Part shown: positions 37,122 to 45,989 of the stretch, one piece after another
Layout of the letters: each line of letters opens with the position of its first letter
Position numbering within the stretch: position 1 is the first letter of the stretch
From: JBNKFV01 sp050289485
Lineage (GTDB): Bacteria; Pseudomonadota; Gammaproteobacteria; Pseudomonadales; Cellvibrionaceae
Length of the DNA stretch: 64,000 nt
Assembly (NCBI GenBank): GCA_050289485.1
Contig: JBNKFV010000009.1
Coordinates: forward strand, 62,001-126,000
Direction of reading: 5' to 3'
Notes under the pieces: model-generated
What the model was told of the DNA's origin: nothing
Seen by the model: only the letters and a program-made list of their open reading frames with translations
Database searches by the model: none
Program-made: the position numbers and the translations under genes

Positions 37122-38132
37122 CTAGAAAAGGCTGAGGGGCGGTTCATTCATCGCCGCCAGCTGTTCTCGCAACGAGAGAATATGCTCAGACCAGTAGCGG
37201 GTGGTGTTGAACCACGGAAATGCCTGCACAAAGGCGGGGTCGGTCCAGCGCCTTGCTAGCCAGGCGGCATAGTGCATTAGCCGCAGGCTGCGCAGGGCTT
37301 CAATGATATTCAATTCGCTGGGGTGAAAGTCGCAGAACTGTTCGTAGCCTTCAATAATTTCGTTCAACTGCCTGCATTGCTGGTCGCGCTCACCGTTTAA
37401 TAGCATCCATAAATCCTGAATCGCGGGGCCATTGCGAGCATCGTCGAGGTCAACAAAGTGGGCGCTGTCGTCACGCCACAAAATATTGCCGGGGTGGCAA
37501 TCACCGTGCAAACGAATGGTATTTACCTGTGTGGCGGTGAGGCGCTGTTCTACGGCGCTGAGCAAATCACGGCTTATGCTCTCATACGCGGGTATCAGTT
37601 CGGTGGGAACAAACTGTTGTTGCAGGAGAAAATCGCGGCTTTCAGTACCAAAACTTTGCAGCGTCAGCGTAGGCCGGTGGCTAAATATTGTGCGCTTGCC
37701 GGCATTATGCATACGCCCCAGTAAGCGACCGAGCACATGCAGTGTGTCCATGTCGTCGAGTTCTGGTGCATGGCCAGCCCGACGTGGATACAAGGCAAAT
37801 CGGAAACCGGCAAAACTGAACAGGCTTTCGCCTGCTTCATTGAGCAATGGGCAAACCACGGGCACTTCAATCTCTGCCAGTTCACGACTGAAAGTATGTT
37901 CTTCGTTAATGGCCGCATCACTCCAGCGCTCGGGACGGTAAAACTTGGCAATCAGTGGGTTGCCACCTTCTATTCCCACCTGGTATACGCGGTTTTCATA
38001 GCTATTGAGGGCCAATATGCGGGCATCGGTCAGTAGTGGGCCGGTATCGGCCAAGGCTACCGACTCAATCGCGTCTAACACGGTAGACGGCGTCAACTGG
38101 TCGTAAGGATGAGGTGTGGCGGTGCTCGACAT
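37122..38132 (-). CDS. srkA: Stress-response serine/threonine kinase SrkA (YihE/RdoA)
   Basis: A 336-residue protein kinase-like enzyme of the aminoglycoside phosphotransferase fold. The catalytic loop LHGDCHPGNILW and the metal-binding segment FVDLDDARNGP are characteristic of YihE/SrkA, as is the N-terminal NSYENRVYQVG loop. In E. coli it counters stress-induced cell death and is linked to the Cpx response. It is of usual length. It is upstream of cysE on the same strand, with a gap of about 100 bases. Confidence 0.93.
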   Translation of the reverse strand: MSSTATPHPYDQLTPSTVLDAIESVALADTGPLLTDARILALNSYENRVYQVGIEGGNPLIAKFYRPERWSDAAINEEHTFSRELAEIEVPVVCPLLNEAGESLFSFAGFRFALYPRRAGHAPELDDMDTLHVLGRLLGRMHNAGKRTIFSHRPTLTLQSFGTESRDFLLQQQFVPTELIPAYESISRDLLSAVEQRLTATQVNTIRLHGDCHPGNILWRDDSAHFVDLDDARNGPAIQDLWMLLNGERDQQCRQLNEIIEGYEQFCDFHPSELNIIEALRSLRLMHYAAWLARRWTDPAFVQAFPWFNTTRYWSEHILSLREQLAAMNEPPLSLF

Positions 38133-38275
38133 AATTCACTCTGTTATAAACAAGCGGCTGACAAAAGGGGCCGACAATACGTGGGCCGCCAGTGTAACGG
38201 TTCTCTTGTGGGTTGCCAGTGGTTATCTCGGTGTTTATTAACGCGGCAAGAATCATTGCCGGGTTAGTTGCCGAG

Positions 38276-39022
38276 TTAATAGCTTAGTGGCGTGCGTGCC
38301 AGGGCAACGGCATCTACCTGTGTTGCACCCGCCTTGAGTAACATGCGGGCCATTTCATAAAACGTTGCGCCGGTGGTCATTACGTCGTCAACGACAATCA
38401 CTGGGTAGCCCTTTACCGTGGTGTTGACGGTGAAATTGCCGCGCAGGTTACGCAGCCGGTCCTTGCGCTTCAGCGAATGCTGAATAGATGCATTCCCCGT
38501 GCGCTGACAAATTGATATCTGTTGGCACCGCAAAGCGCCTGCCACCGCATTGGCAAGCTGCTCTGCCTGATTAAAACCTCGTTTCAGGTGGCGATACCAG
38601 TGTGCGGGTACCCCGGTCACGAGTGTGTCAGGCGCAGCCCAATGGCTGACTTCATCCGCACAGGCCTGGTGGAGCAAGTCACCTAGCAATTTTCCCGCCG
38701 TGTGGTTGCCCTTGTCTTTATAACGATTGATTAACCCGGTTAGTGGCGGGGCGTAAAGGTACGGGCAGAACGTGCGGGTAAAGGGCGGTGCCTTACGCAG
38801 GCACTGGCCGCAGAGTTGTACGTCGGCTGTATCGGGTATCGGCAGAGCACAGCGGGCACAGGCACTGGTATTACCCGGTAGGTCGCTTGCACATGCTAGG
38901 CATAGTCGTGGATTGGCTGCGGTGTCTGCCTGACTTGTGCCACAAAGTAAGCAGGTTGGTGGCAGCAGCAGGTTTATCGTGGTGTTGAAGAGGCGTTTTA
39001 CTGGCCCGGATTGGTTTGTCAT
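38276..39022 (-). CDS. comF: ComF-family phosphoribosyltransferase-like protein
   Basis: A 248-residue cytosolic protein. An N-terminal double zinc ribbon has Cys pairs in CLLCG, CLAC, CARC and CGQC. The type I phosphoribosyltransferase domain carries the PRPP loop VIVVDDVMTTGAT. ComF is needed for natural DNA uptake and interacts with the primosome in competent bacteria; GntX is the equivalent in E. coli. It is divergent from bioB, a neighbour it also has in many gammaproteobacteria. Confidence 0.93.
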   Translation of the reverse strand: MTNQSGPVKRLFNTTINLLLPPTCLLCGTSQADTAANPRLCLACASDLPGNTSACARCALPIPDTADVQLCGQCLRKAPPFTRTFCPYLYAPPLTGLINRYKDKGNHTAGKLLGDLLHQACADEVSHWAAPDTLVTGVPAHWYRHLKRGFNQAEQLANAVAGALRCQQISICQRTGNASIQHSLKRKDRLRNLRGNFTVNTTVKGYPVIVVDDVMTTGATFYEMARMLLKAGATQVDAVALARTPLSY

Positions 39023-39083
39023 GGCGAGTTCGTCCCTGAAATATGTGGGCGCCGTCGATCATCGATGACAGCGTGATAGGAAG

Positions 39084-39116
39084 CTGTTAACCTTGCGCGC
39101 TTATTTGGGTTAACAG
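39084..39116 (+). promoter_or_regulatory. BirA biotin operator
   Basis: A perfect inverted repeat CTGTTAACC - 15 bases - GGTTAACAG lies 60 bases upstream of bioB. This matches the known proteobacterial BirA site (TTGTAAACC-N14/15-GGTTTACAA type) in half-site sequence, spacing and position. It predicts that biotin-loaded BirA represses the whole bio operon, and perhaps the divergent comF. Confidence 0.85.
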
Positions 39117-39175
39117 CGGTTTTATCCCGGTGCATTCCCGGCAGCGGGTGCCAGTATTATATAGAAGGATTCCTC

Positions 39176-40255
39176 ATGACCTCCAGCGCGGCTGATTTTG
39201 CCTCTAACAACACCCTCAGTGTGCGTCACGACTGGACGCGAAAAGACGTTCAGGCCCTGTTTGATCTGCCGTTTAACGATCTGTTGTTTCAGGCGCAGTT
39301 CACCCATCGGCAGTTTTTCAACCCTAATCAGGTTCAGGTGAGTACCTTGTGCTCGATTAAAACCGGTGCTTGCCCGGAAGACTGCGCTTACTGCCCGCAA
39401 AGTGCCCGCTACGATACTGGTTTGGAAAAAGAAAAGCTTATGGCCGTTGAAGCAGTCATCGCCGAAGCCAAAGCCGCTAAAGACGGCGGTGCTACCCGCT
39501 TCTGTATGGGCGCTGCCTGGCGTTCACCCAAGCAGAAAGATATGCAGTATGTGACTGCCATGGTGAAAGGAGTGAAGTCATTGGGGCTCGAAACCTGTAT
39601 GACGCTGGGCATGCTAAAGGCCGAACAGGCGCAAGAACTAGCCGCCGCCGGACTGGACTATTACAACCATAACCTGGACACCTCGCCGGAATATTACGGC
39701 GATATTATCACCACGCGGACCTATCAAGATCGCCTTGAAACCCTTTCCAACGTGAGGGCTGCCGGTATGAAAGTATGTTGTGGCGGTATTGTGGGTATGG
39801 GCGAGGAAGAGGGTGACCGTGTTGGTTTGCTGTTGCAATTGGCCACTATGCCAGAACACCCAGAGTCTGTGCCGATCAATATGTTGGTGCGCGTAGAGGG
39901 CACACCGCTTGCGGAGCAGGCGGATCTCGACCCCTTCGACTTTATTCGTACCATTGCGGTTGCGCGCATTTTGATGCCGCAGTCACACGTACGTTTGTCG
40001 GCCGGTCGCGAGCAGATGAACGATCAAATGCAGGCACTGGCCTACCATGCGGGTGCAAACTCGATTTTCTACGGCGAAAAACTGTTGACGACCCCAAATC
40101 CTGAGTCGAATAAAGACATGGCGCTATTCAAGCGTTTGGGTATTGAGCCTGAGCCTTACGAAACGGCTCACGATGAAGATGAACAGGAAGCCGCGGTGCG
40201 CGCGCAATTACAAAAAGCGCAAAACGACCGTATGTTTTACGACGCCGCCAACTGA
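39176..40255 (+). CDS. bioB: Biotin synthase
   Basis: A 359-residue radical-SAM enzyme that inserts sulfur into dethiobiotin. The SAM cluster motif is CPEDCAYC, and the Arg of the second cluster site lies in HVRLSAGRE. The Asn/Asp-rich YNHNLDTSPEYY is characteristic of the family. The C-terminal 35 residues are acidic and slightly longer than in E. coli. It is the first gene of the operon bioB-bioF-bioHC-bioD behind a BirA operator. The ATG at 39176 follows AAGGA. Confidence 0.98.
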   Translation: MTSSAADFASNNTLSVRHDWTRKDVQALFDLPFNDLLFQAQFTHRQFFNPNQVQVSTLCSIKTGACPEDCAYCPQSARYDTGLEKEKLMAVEAVIAEAKAAKDGGATRFCMGAAWRSPKQKDMQYVTAMVKGVKSLGLETCMTLGMLKAEQAQELAAAGLDYYNHNLDTSPEYYGDIITTRTYQDRLETLSNVRAAGMKVCCGGIVGMGEEEGDRVGLLLQLATMPEHPESVPINMLVRVEGTPLAEQADLDPFDFIRTIAVARILMPQSHVRLSAGREQMNDQMQALAYHAGANSIFYGEKLLTTPNPESNKDMALFKRLGIEPEPYETAHDEDEQEAAVRAQLQKAQNDRMFYDAAN

Positions 40256-40291
40256 TCCGCGATTGATCTTTCACGACGATCAGGCAAGCAA

Positions 40292-41485
40292 GTGATGAAT
40301 GAGTTTGAAGCACAGTTGCGCGCAGCCTTGGCTGAGCGGCAAGCACAGGGGCGTTATCGTCAGCGCAGGATGGCCGAGTCGCCACAAGGCGCGACCGTAA
40401 CGGTTGATGGTCGCGTGTATACCAGTTTTGCCAGCAATGATTATCTCGGCCTGGCTTCTCACCCCGATCTCATTAACGCCTTTCAAAAAGCTGCCAGCAC
40501 CTGGGGTGTTGGCAGTGGTGCATCACACCTGATTTACGGGCATACCCGTGCTCATCATGAACTGGAAGATGCGCTAGCTGAATTTACCGGTCGCGATCGT
40601 GCGCTGTTATTTTCCACCGGCTTTATGGCCAATACCGGTACCCTGAGTGCTTTATTGGGTGAAGGCGACTGGGTGTTGCAAGATAAATTAAATCACGCCT
40701 CATTGCTCGACGGCGGCTTAGCCAGCGGAGCGCGTTTTCAACGTTACCTGCATAACGATCTGCAAAATCTGGAGATGCGCTTGCAGCGTGCTGCCGCTGC
40801 TAACGCCCGGCGCATACTGATTGTAACCGATGGCGTTTTCAGTATGGATGGCGATATTGCGCCATTGGCGGAAATCAGCCAGTTGGCAGCTCGTTACAAC
40901 GCCGTGTTGATGGTCGACGATGCGCATGGTATCGGTGTATTGGGTGATCACGGTGGTGGCTGTGCTGAGCAGTTTGCGCTGGATCAGAACGCATTGCCTA
41001 TTTTGATGGGTACGCTGGGTAAAGCTTTTGGTGGTTTTGGGGCGTTTGTAGCGGGTAGTCATGCGTTAATCGAAAACCTGATTCAATTTGCTCGCCCGTA
41101 TATTTATACCACTGCGTTGCCGCCGGCCGTGGCGGCCGCCAATTTGGCTGCCTTGAATATCATTAAACACGAGCACTGGCGCCGTGAGCATTTGCAAACG
41201 CTTATTCAGCAGTTTAGAGCAGGGGCGCAACAGTTGGGTTTAACCTTGATGCCGTCGCCCACGCCCATTCAACCCGTGGTGCTGGGCGATGAAGCCACCG
41301 TCATGCGTGTGTCGGCGCAGTTGGCCGAAAAAGGTTTTCTGGTGGGGGCGATTCGCCCACCAACGGTAGTTCAGGGCTCATGCCGCTTGCGCATTACCTT
41401 GTCAGCTGCGCACACCTCACAACAGGTCGATGATTTATTGGGTGCTTTATCGGTGTGCCTGGTGGCTAGTGAGAAAGCACAGTGA
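40292..41485 (+). CDS. bioF: 8-amino-7-oxononanoate synthase
   Basis: A 397-residue PLP enzyme that condenses pimeloyl-ACP or -CoA with alanine. The conserved SNDYLGLASHP, DGVFSMDGD, VDDAHGIGVLG and the PLP-Lys motif GTLGKAFGG are all present. The start is GTG 40292 or the ATG right after it. The stop codon overlaps the GTG of bioHC by four bases, indicating translational coupling within the biotin operon. Confidence 0.97.
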   Translation: MMNEFEAQLRAALAERQAQGRYRQRRMAESPQGATVTVDGRVYTSFASNDYLGLASHPDLINAFQKAASTWGVGSGASHLIYGHTRAHHELEDALAEFTGRDRALLFSTGFMANTGTLSALLGEGDWVLQDKLNHASLLDGGLASGARFQRYLHNDLQNLEMRLQRAAAANARRILIVTDGVFSMDGDIAPLAEISQLAARYNAVLMVDDAHGIGVLGDHGGGCAEQFALDQNALPILMGTLGKAFGGFGAFVAGSHALIENLIQFARPYIYTTALPPAVAAANLAALNIIKHEHWRREHLQTLIQQFRAGAQQLGLTLMPSPTPIQPVVLGDEATVMRVSAQLAEKGFLVGAIRPPTVVQGSCRLRITLSAAHTSQQVDDLLGALSVCLVASEKAQ

Positions 41486-43107
41486 CGGCAATGACTTCCT
41501 CAGCACAATTGCAGGCGGCACTAAAGTGCCAGCGCTATGGCTATCACGACGGTACTCAGCCAACGCTCGTGTTGTTGCATGGGTGGGGGTGTGACAGTGC
41601 AATCTGGCAGCCCTTGATCGAGCAACTGCAAACGCAGTACGCGATAATCACTATTGATTTGCCTGGATTTGGCGCCAATGCGTCGGTAACTGCCAGCGGA
41701 CTGGGAGAGCTGATTGCATTGATCAAACCGCTGTTACCTTCACAATGTGTGGTGATCGGTTGGTCGCTGGGCGGTATGTTGGCGATGGCCCTGGCCCATC
41801 GTTGTGTTAACAACATCGTCGGTGTTGTCAGCATTGCAGCCAATCTCAAATTTGTTACTGCTGACGATTGGCTGCCGGCCATGCCAAAGCCCATTTTTGA
41901 CGAGTTTTATGCAGCCTTTGCCGGCAACGCTTCGCTGACTTTAAAGCGCTTTGCAGGATTGCAGGCGCAAGGCGACAGTGTACAGCGTTCGTTAACCAAA
42001 GCGCTTCGGGATAACAGTGCAAAAGCTTTTGAGTGTGTCAGACAAGGCGGTGATAACAATAACTGGCAGCGAGGTCTTGATTGGTTGGCGCAGTGGGATA
42101 TGCGGCCAGATTACCACCAGTTAACCTTGCCGGGCTTGCATGTCGTGCCAGACAATGATGCTTTGGTTCCTGTGGCAGTGGTCGACGAATTTGCCCAAAA
42201 CACTTCACAGCGCGTTGAGGTGATTAGTGACGCAGGGCATGCGTTTTTTTTCACCGCGCCAGAAAAATTGCTAAAGATTTTACAGCCGTTTTTGCAGGGG
42301 TTGGCGCCGGCTCGGATCGATAAAGCCAAAGTCGCCGCATCGTTTAGCAAGGCCGCTGCCCAGTATGATCAGGTTGCCCATTTACAGCGTGCTATTGGGC
42401 ATCAGTTACTTTTGCAATACCCGTTAGTACGGCCTGGTATTGCATCCCCTCAGGTATTGGATTTGGGGTGTGGCACTGGCTTTTTCGCCGACAAACTGCA
42501 GCGCAGATTACCCACAAGCGCTTGTGTTACGGGCTGTGATATTTCCCCCGGTATGATCAACTATGCGCGGCACAAGTATCCTGCCATTGCCCACTGGCTG
42601 GTAGGCGATGCGGAACAGCTGACACTGCACAGTGATCGTTTTGACCTGGTATTTTCGAGCCTGGCCATTCAGTGGTGCGAACATCAGGGGCGAGTGTTCA
42701 GTGAGATGTACCGTGTGCTCAAACCCGGTGGCTCTGCCCTGATTGCCACTCTGGGCCCCAACACCCTCCATGAGCTTCGCCAGGCTTGGGAACAGGTGGA
42801 CCATTTTGTACACGTAAACCACTTCCCTACACCGGAGCGGGTAGAAAATGCCATTCTTGCGGCCGGATTTGAGATTGCCGACTGGCATCACGAAGCGCTG
42901 TGTTTACGTTACGAAACGGTGCATGAGTTGATGCGCGAGCTGAAAGTATTGGGCGCTCACAACGTAAATTCAGGGCAGCCCAAAGGCTTAACCGGGCGTG
43001 CGCGGCTGCATGCGTTTGAAAAGGCGTATAGCGCGTTTCGTGATGATACCGGTTTGCTGCCCGCAACCTACGATGTGCATTACCTGTTTTTACAAAAACC
43101 TGCTTAG
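41482..43107 (+). CDS. bioHC: Bifunctional BioH-BioC fusion protein
   Basis: A 541-residue fusion of two biotin enzymes. The N-terminal half (about 1-270) is BioH, the pimeloyl-ACP methyl ester esterase: an alpha/beta hydrolase with LLHGWGCDSAIW, nucleophile Ser in GWSLGGM, Asp in PDNDALVP and His in SDAGHAFF. The C-terminal half (about 280-541) is BioC, the malonyl-ACP O-methyltransferase, with SAM motif LDLGCGTGFF. BioC adds the methyl ester that starts pimelate synthesis and BioH removes it at the end, so the fusion joins the first and last step of the pathway's early branch. This arrangement is known in Saccharophagus and Teredinibacter. The start is GTG 41482. Confidence 0.96.
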   Translation: MTAMTSSAQLQAALKCQRYGYHDGTQPTLVLLHGWGCDSAIWQPLIEQLQTQYAIITIDLPGFGANASVTASGLGELIALIKPLLPSQCVVIGWSLGGMLAMALAHRCVNNIVGVVSIAANLKFVTADDWLPAMPKPIFDEFYAAFAGNASLTLKRFAGLQAQGDSVQRSLTKALRDNSAKAFECVRQGGDNNNWQRGLDWLAQWDMRPDYHQLTLPGLHVVPDNDALVPVAVVDEFAQNTSQRVEVISDAGHAFFFTAPEKLLKILQPFLQGLAPARIDKAKVAASFSKAAAQYDQVAHLQRAIGHQLLLQYPLVRPGIASPQVLDLGCGTGFFADKLQRRLPTSACVTGCDISPGMINYARHKYPAIAHWLVGDAEQLTLHSDRFDLVFSSLAIQWCEHQGRVFSEMYRVLKPGGSALIATLGPNTLHELRQAWEQVDHFVHVNHFPTPERVENAILAAGFEIADWHHEALCLRYETVHELMRELKVLGAHNVNSGQPKGLTGRARLHAFEKAYSAFRDDTGLLPATYDVHYLFLQKPA

Positions 43108-43187
43108 TTTTTGCCGTTGCCGACGATGTGTGGCAAACCATTGATGTAATTCTGAATGACTCTAGACAGGCCTCAAGGACCCTATGT

Positions 43188-43886
43188 ATGACAATCCAAC
43201 GCCGCAAGATATTTGTAACCGGAACCGATACCGATGTGGGTAAAACCTTTGTGGCAACGGCCATATTGCTGGCTGCCAAAAACAGGGGGCTTTCGACGGG
43301 TGCACTCAAACCGGTCGCCGCCGGTTGTGAACAAACTGTCGACGGCTTGCGCAACACCGATGCACTGATGTTGCAGCAGGCTGCCACACTCGATTTATAT
43401 TACGAGCAGGTTAACCCCATTGCCCTGGAAGCTGCTATTGCACCCCATGTAGCAGCCCAGCAAATCGGGCGTCGTTTGGATATTGAGCGTATTGCTGGTT
43501 TTTGTCGCGGTGCCATGATGCAACCTGCCGATTTATGGTTGGTGGAGGGCGCCGGTGGCTGGCGAGTGCCACTGAACCATCGCCAGTATTTTTCTGGTAT
43601 CGCGCAGACTCTGCAGCTGGATGTAGTGATGGTGGTGAATATGCAACTGGGTTGTATCAATCATGCGGTGTTAACCGCCGAGGCGATTGAGCGTGATGGT
43701 CTGAAACTGGCAGGGTGGGTGGCTAATACTGTGCACGAACCCATGGCAGCCTATGCGCAAAATCTGGAGACTCTGGATACGCTGATCAGGGCGCCCAGGC
43801 TGGGTGAGATACCCTATATAGCGTCTGGGGATCCAGCAGAGGCGGCTGATTACCTGGCGCTCGATAGCTTGTTTAGTGCGTCGTAA
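43188..43886 (+). CDS. bioD: Dethiobiotin synthetase
   Basis: A 232-residue ATP-dependent carboxylase that closes the ureido ring of dethiobiotin. The P-loop is FVTGTDTDVGKTF. The conserved KPVAAGC and VEGAGGWRVPL follow. The start is ATG 43188, which gives the usual N-terminus directly before the P-loop; an earlier ATG at 43128 adds 20 residues not seen in the family. It is the last gene of the biotin operon. bioA is missing from this operon and must be elsewhere. Confidence 0.96.
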   Translation: MTIQRRKIFVTGTDTDVGKTFVATAILLAAKNRGLSTGALKPVAAGCEQTVDGLRNTDALMLQQAATLDLYYEQVNPIALEAAIAPHVAAQQIGRRLDIERIAGFCRGAMMQPADLWLVEGAGGWRVPLNHRQYFSGIAQTLQLDVVMVVNMQLGCINHAVLTAEAIERDGLKLAGWVANTVHEPMAAYAQNLETLDTLIRAPRLGEIPYIASGDPAEAADYLALDSLFSAS

Positions 43887-44109
43887 CGCCGTCGGGAGGT
43901 CGATATCTTGATTATTGATGCCCCGGTTTCTTATAAACTCATACTTTTTACTGCTAAAAAATCTAACTTTAGTCGCAAAAATGCGGGTTTTGTCTGTTTT
44001 TTGCTCAGATTTGACGTAGAATTACTGGTAATACCCAGCGCTATTTCCGTGTATTGGTTGCGTAGGTCAATAAATGTGCATGTGATGCCTATTGGCACAA
44101 GGTAGATGT

Positions 44110-44355
44110 ATGGTTTCTGTAAATTCTGTTTCTGGCGGTGCTTTGCAGCAAGGGCTACAGGGCATGCAGCGCAGCCAGAAAGAAATGCTCAAGTCTGCGC
44201 AGGATATTGCATCTGCCAATGTGCAGACGCCGACGCAGGACTTGGTTGAGCCTATGGTCAATATGAAAGTCGAAAAGTTGTTGTTTACTGCCTCTGCCAA
44301 GGTGGTTGAAACGGCTGACCAGACCATTGGTGCATTGCTGGATATCAAGGCTTGA
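44110..44355 (+). CDS. Small flagellar-rod-like protein
   Basis: An 81-residue protein. The segment SAQDIASANVQTPTQDLVEPMVNMKVEKLLFTAS resembles the start and end signatures of flagellar rod and hook proteins (an Asn-rich N-terminal turn and a Val-rich helix), but the protein is far too short to be one. Such small proteins are often annotated as unknown. It lies 4 bases ahead of an SprA-like gene and probably shares its transcript. The ATG at 44110 has a weak AAGG ribosome-binding site. Confidence 0.6.
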   Translation: MVSVNSVSGGALQQGLQGMQRSQKEMLKSAQDIASANVQTPTQDLVEPMVNMKVEKLLFTASAKVVETADQTIGALLDIKA

Positions 44356-44359
44356 TCCC

Positions 44360-45205
44360 ATGATTATCACCAGTGCTTTACCCAGTAACTTTGCGAATGC
44401 GGTGGCGCCTTTCAGCCCCATCGGCAGCAGCGGGGTGGGTGAAGAAAATCTGGAAGCTAAAAATACGCCCATGAAGCCGGTGGAAGCTTCCGCCGAGTCT
44501 GGCAAATTGCAAAATGACAATCGTCAAAGCAGTGCCATTGATAGCGATATCGATGATGCTTCTGTGGAAGGCGAAACACCCGGGCAAAGTGCTGACGATT
44601 CTGAAGACAAGTCCAGTGCCCGGCAAGCGTTGATCGATGAGCAGGAGCAGCTCGAAATTGCCGAGCTGGCAGCTCGGGATCGAGAAGTTCGCGCTCATGA
44701 GCAGGCCCATGCGTCGGTGGGTGGCGTTTATGCCGGTGCGCCAGTGCTTCAGTTTGAGCGCGGCCCCGATGGCGTCAGTTATGCCGTAGCAGGCGAAGTC
44801 TCTATAAGTACCAGTGAGGTGGCTGGTGATCCGCAGGCAACCATTGACAAGGCTCAGCAGATTCGGCGCGCGGCTTTGGCCCCGGCAGATCCGTCGCCCC
44901 AAGACCGTCAGGTTGCGGCACTGGCTGCACAAATGGAGATGGAAGCCCGGCAGGAATTGCGGCTTCAGTCTGCAGAGGCTGAGGACGCTGACAGCGAGTC
45001 AGATACTGAAAATGCTTCTGACGCGTCTGGCGAGGCCGATACCCGCGCTGGGCTGGAGGCGTCTCCGGTGGGTGAACCCAGCGACAATACACAAAATATC
45101 GCTTCGTCCCAACCAACCATCAGCAGCCTTGATTTGAACAAGCGCTTGGCGTCTATTGGCCTCAATTCTCACCCCAGTGGTTCGTTGATTGATCAACGCG
45201 CTTGA
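44360..45205 (+). CDS. SprA-family putative metalloprotease-like protein
   Basis: A 281-residue protein with a polar, low-complexity N-terminus (about 1-90), a central conserved domain (about 90-205) and an acidic tail. The core REVRAHEQAHASVGG followed by GPDGVSYAVAGEVSI matches the SprA-related family; HEQAH is of the HExxH form and could bind zinc. Family members have no proven role. It has no signal peptide. ATG 44360 is chosen because it follows the preceding stop codon closely; an in-frame codon at 44306 would overlap that gene by 50 bases. Confidence 0.75.
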   Translation: MIITSALPSNFANAVAPFSPIGSSGVGEENLEAKNTPMKPVEASAESGKLQNDNRQSSAIDSDIDDASVEGETPGQSADDSEDKSSARQALIDEQEQLEIAELAARDREVRAHEQAHASVGGVYAGAPVLQFERGPDGVSYAVAGEVSISTSEVAGDPQATIDKAQQIRRAALAPADPSPQDRQVAALAAQMEMEARQELRLQSAEAEDADSESDTENASDASGEADTRAGLEASPVGEPSDNTQNIASSQPTISSLDLNKRLASIGLNSHPSGSLIDQRA

Positions 45206-45275
45206 GCACTGGGTTCTCACCCCATGCTGTTTTGATTTATAGTGTATTTACTCTAACAACTGACAGGTACGTATT

Positions 45276-45485
45276 GTGAGTGAAGGTCATAATAAATCAG
45301 GCACTGTGTCTCCGCGCTTGTCGGAGGCGGATCAACAGCGTGTTGATTCAGTGATTTATTCCGGCGTAAACAGTGTAGAGCGAAAACCGTTCAGGCCCTT
45401 TTTGTTGTTGGGAGTGATTATGTTGGTAATGTTTCTACTGAGTGGGTTCAGTTACTTACTTGCGCGCTGGTATGGGGTTGTGTAA
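45276..45485 (+). CDS. DUF3094-type small membrane protein
   Basis: A 69-residue protein with a polar N-terminal half (LSEADQQRVDSVI and the VERKPFRP segment) and a single C-terminal helix (about 42-64). This matches the small DUF3094 family found in Pseudomonas and relatives, which is of unknown function. The start is GTG 45276. It stands alone between the SprA-like gene and a convergent gene. Confidence 0.7.
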   Translation: MSEGHNKSGTVSPRLSEADQQRVDSVIYSGVNSVERKPFRPFLLLGVIMLVMFLLSGFSYLLARWYGVV

Positions 45486-45500
45486 CCGACGGTTATGGGC

Positions 45501-45854
45501 TCAGGTTTCGTCTGACCAGATCCATCTCACAGGCTCACCAAAATCATCAACAATTAAAATTTTCTCCGGTTTTTTCGTTTTGGGCTTGAGTGGTTGTGGC
45601 TTGTGTTTGCCTCGGCGTGATTCTATTGCTGCAATCTGTTCATTGACCAGCGTGCGAGTGTTGGGTTTGTCATCGCGCTCCATCGTGATAGGCAGCGCAA
45701 GATTTTGGCCGAGATCGCGGCCGCTTACCCCGGGATTGACCTGCTCTACCTTTCCACCTGTATTCAAATAATCGTTTACCTGACGACTGATTTCGTCACG
45801 GGTTTGCGCTTTTGTTTTGGTAGGTTTCACAACGATTAACCACAAAAAGATCAA
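45501..45854 (-). CDS. Uncharacterised small protein with a GGKV motif
   Basis: A protein of 117 residues, or 109 if GTG 45830 is the start. It has a helical segment with RDEISRQVNDYLNTGGKVEQVNPGVSG, a basic Pro/Lys-rich stretch (about 80-95), and the end ILIVDDFGEPVRWIWSDE. The helix-plus-GGKV pattern recalls the C-terminal part of the RNA polymerase-associated protein SutA of Pseudomonas, but the rest does not match, so I do not assign it. Neither start has a good ribosome-binding site. It is transcribed alone. Confidence 0.6.
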   Translation of the reverse strand: MIFLWLIVVKPTKTKAQTRDEISRQVNDYLNTGGKVEQVNPGVSGRDLGQNLALPITMERDDKPNTRTLVNEQIAAIESRRGKHKPQPLKPKTKKPEKILIVDDFGEPVRWIWSDET

Positions 45855-45954
45855 AAACTAAACAATCAATATTTTACAAAGAGTGGATGATGTCAAGTTT
45901 AGGGAAGATAAAATGACCAAGCTGACGGGCAGATGTCAGACATGACAGGAAACT

Positions 45955-45977
45955 CAGGCTGGTGCATGACCAGCCTG
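45955..45977 (-). terminator. Hairpin downstream of aroG
   Basis: Perfect 9-base arms CAGGCTGGT / ACCAGCCTG around five bases, 13 bases past the aroG stop on the minus strand. The following AGTTTCC is only weakly T-rich. Confidence 0.6.
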
Positions 45978-45989
45978 ATGCGATAGTTA

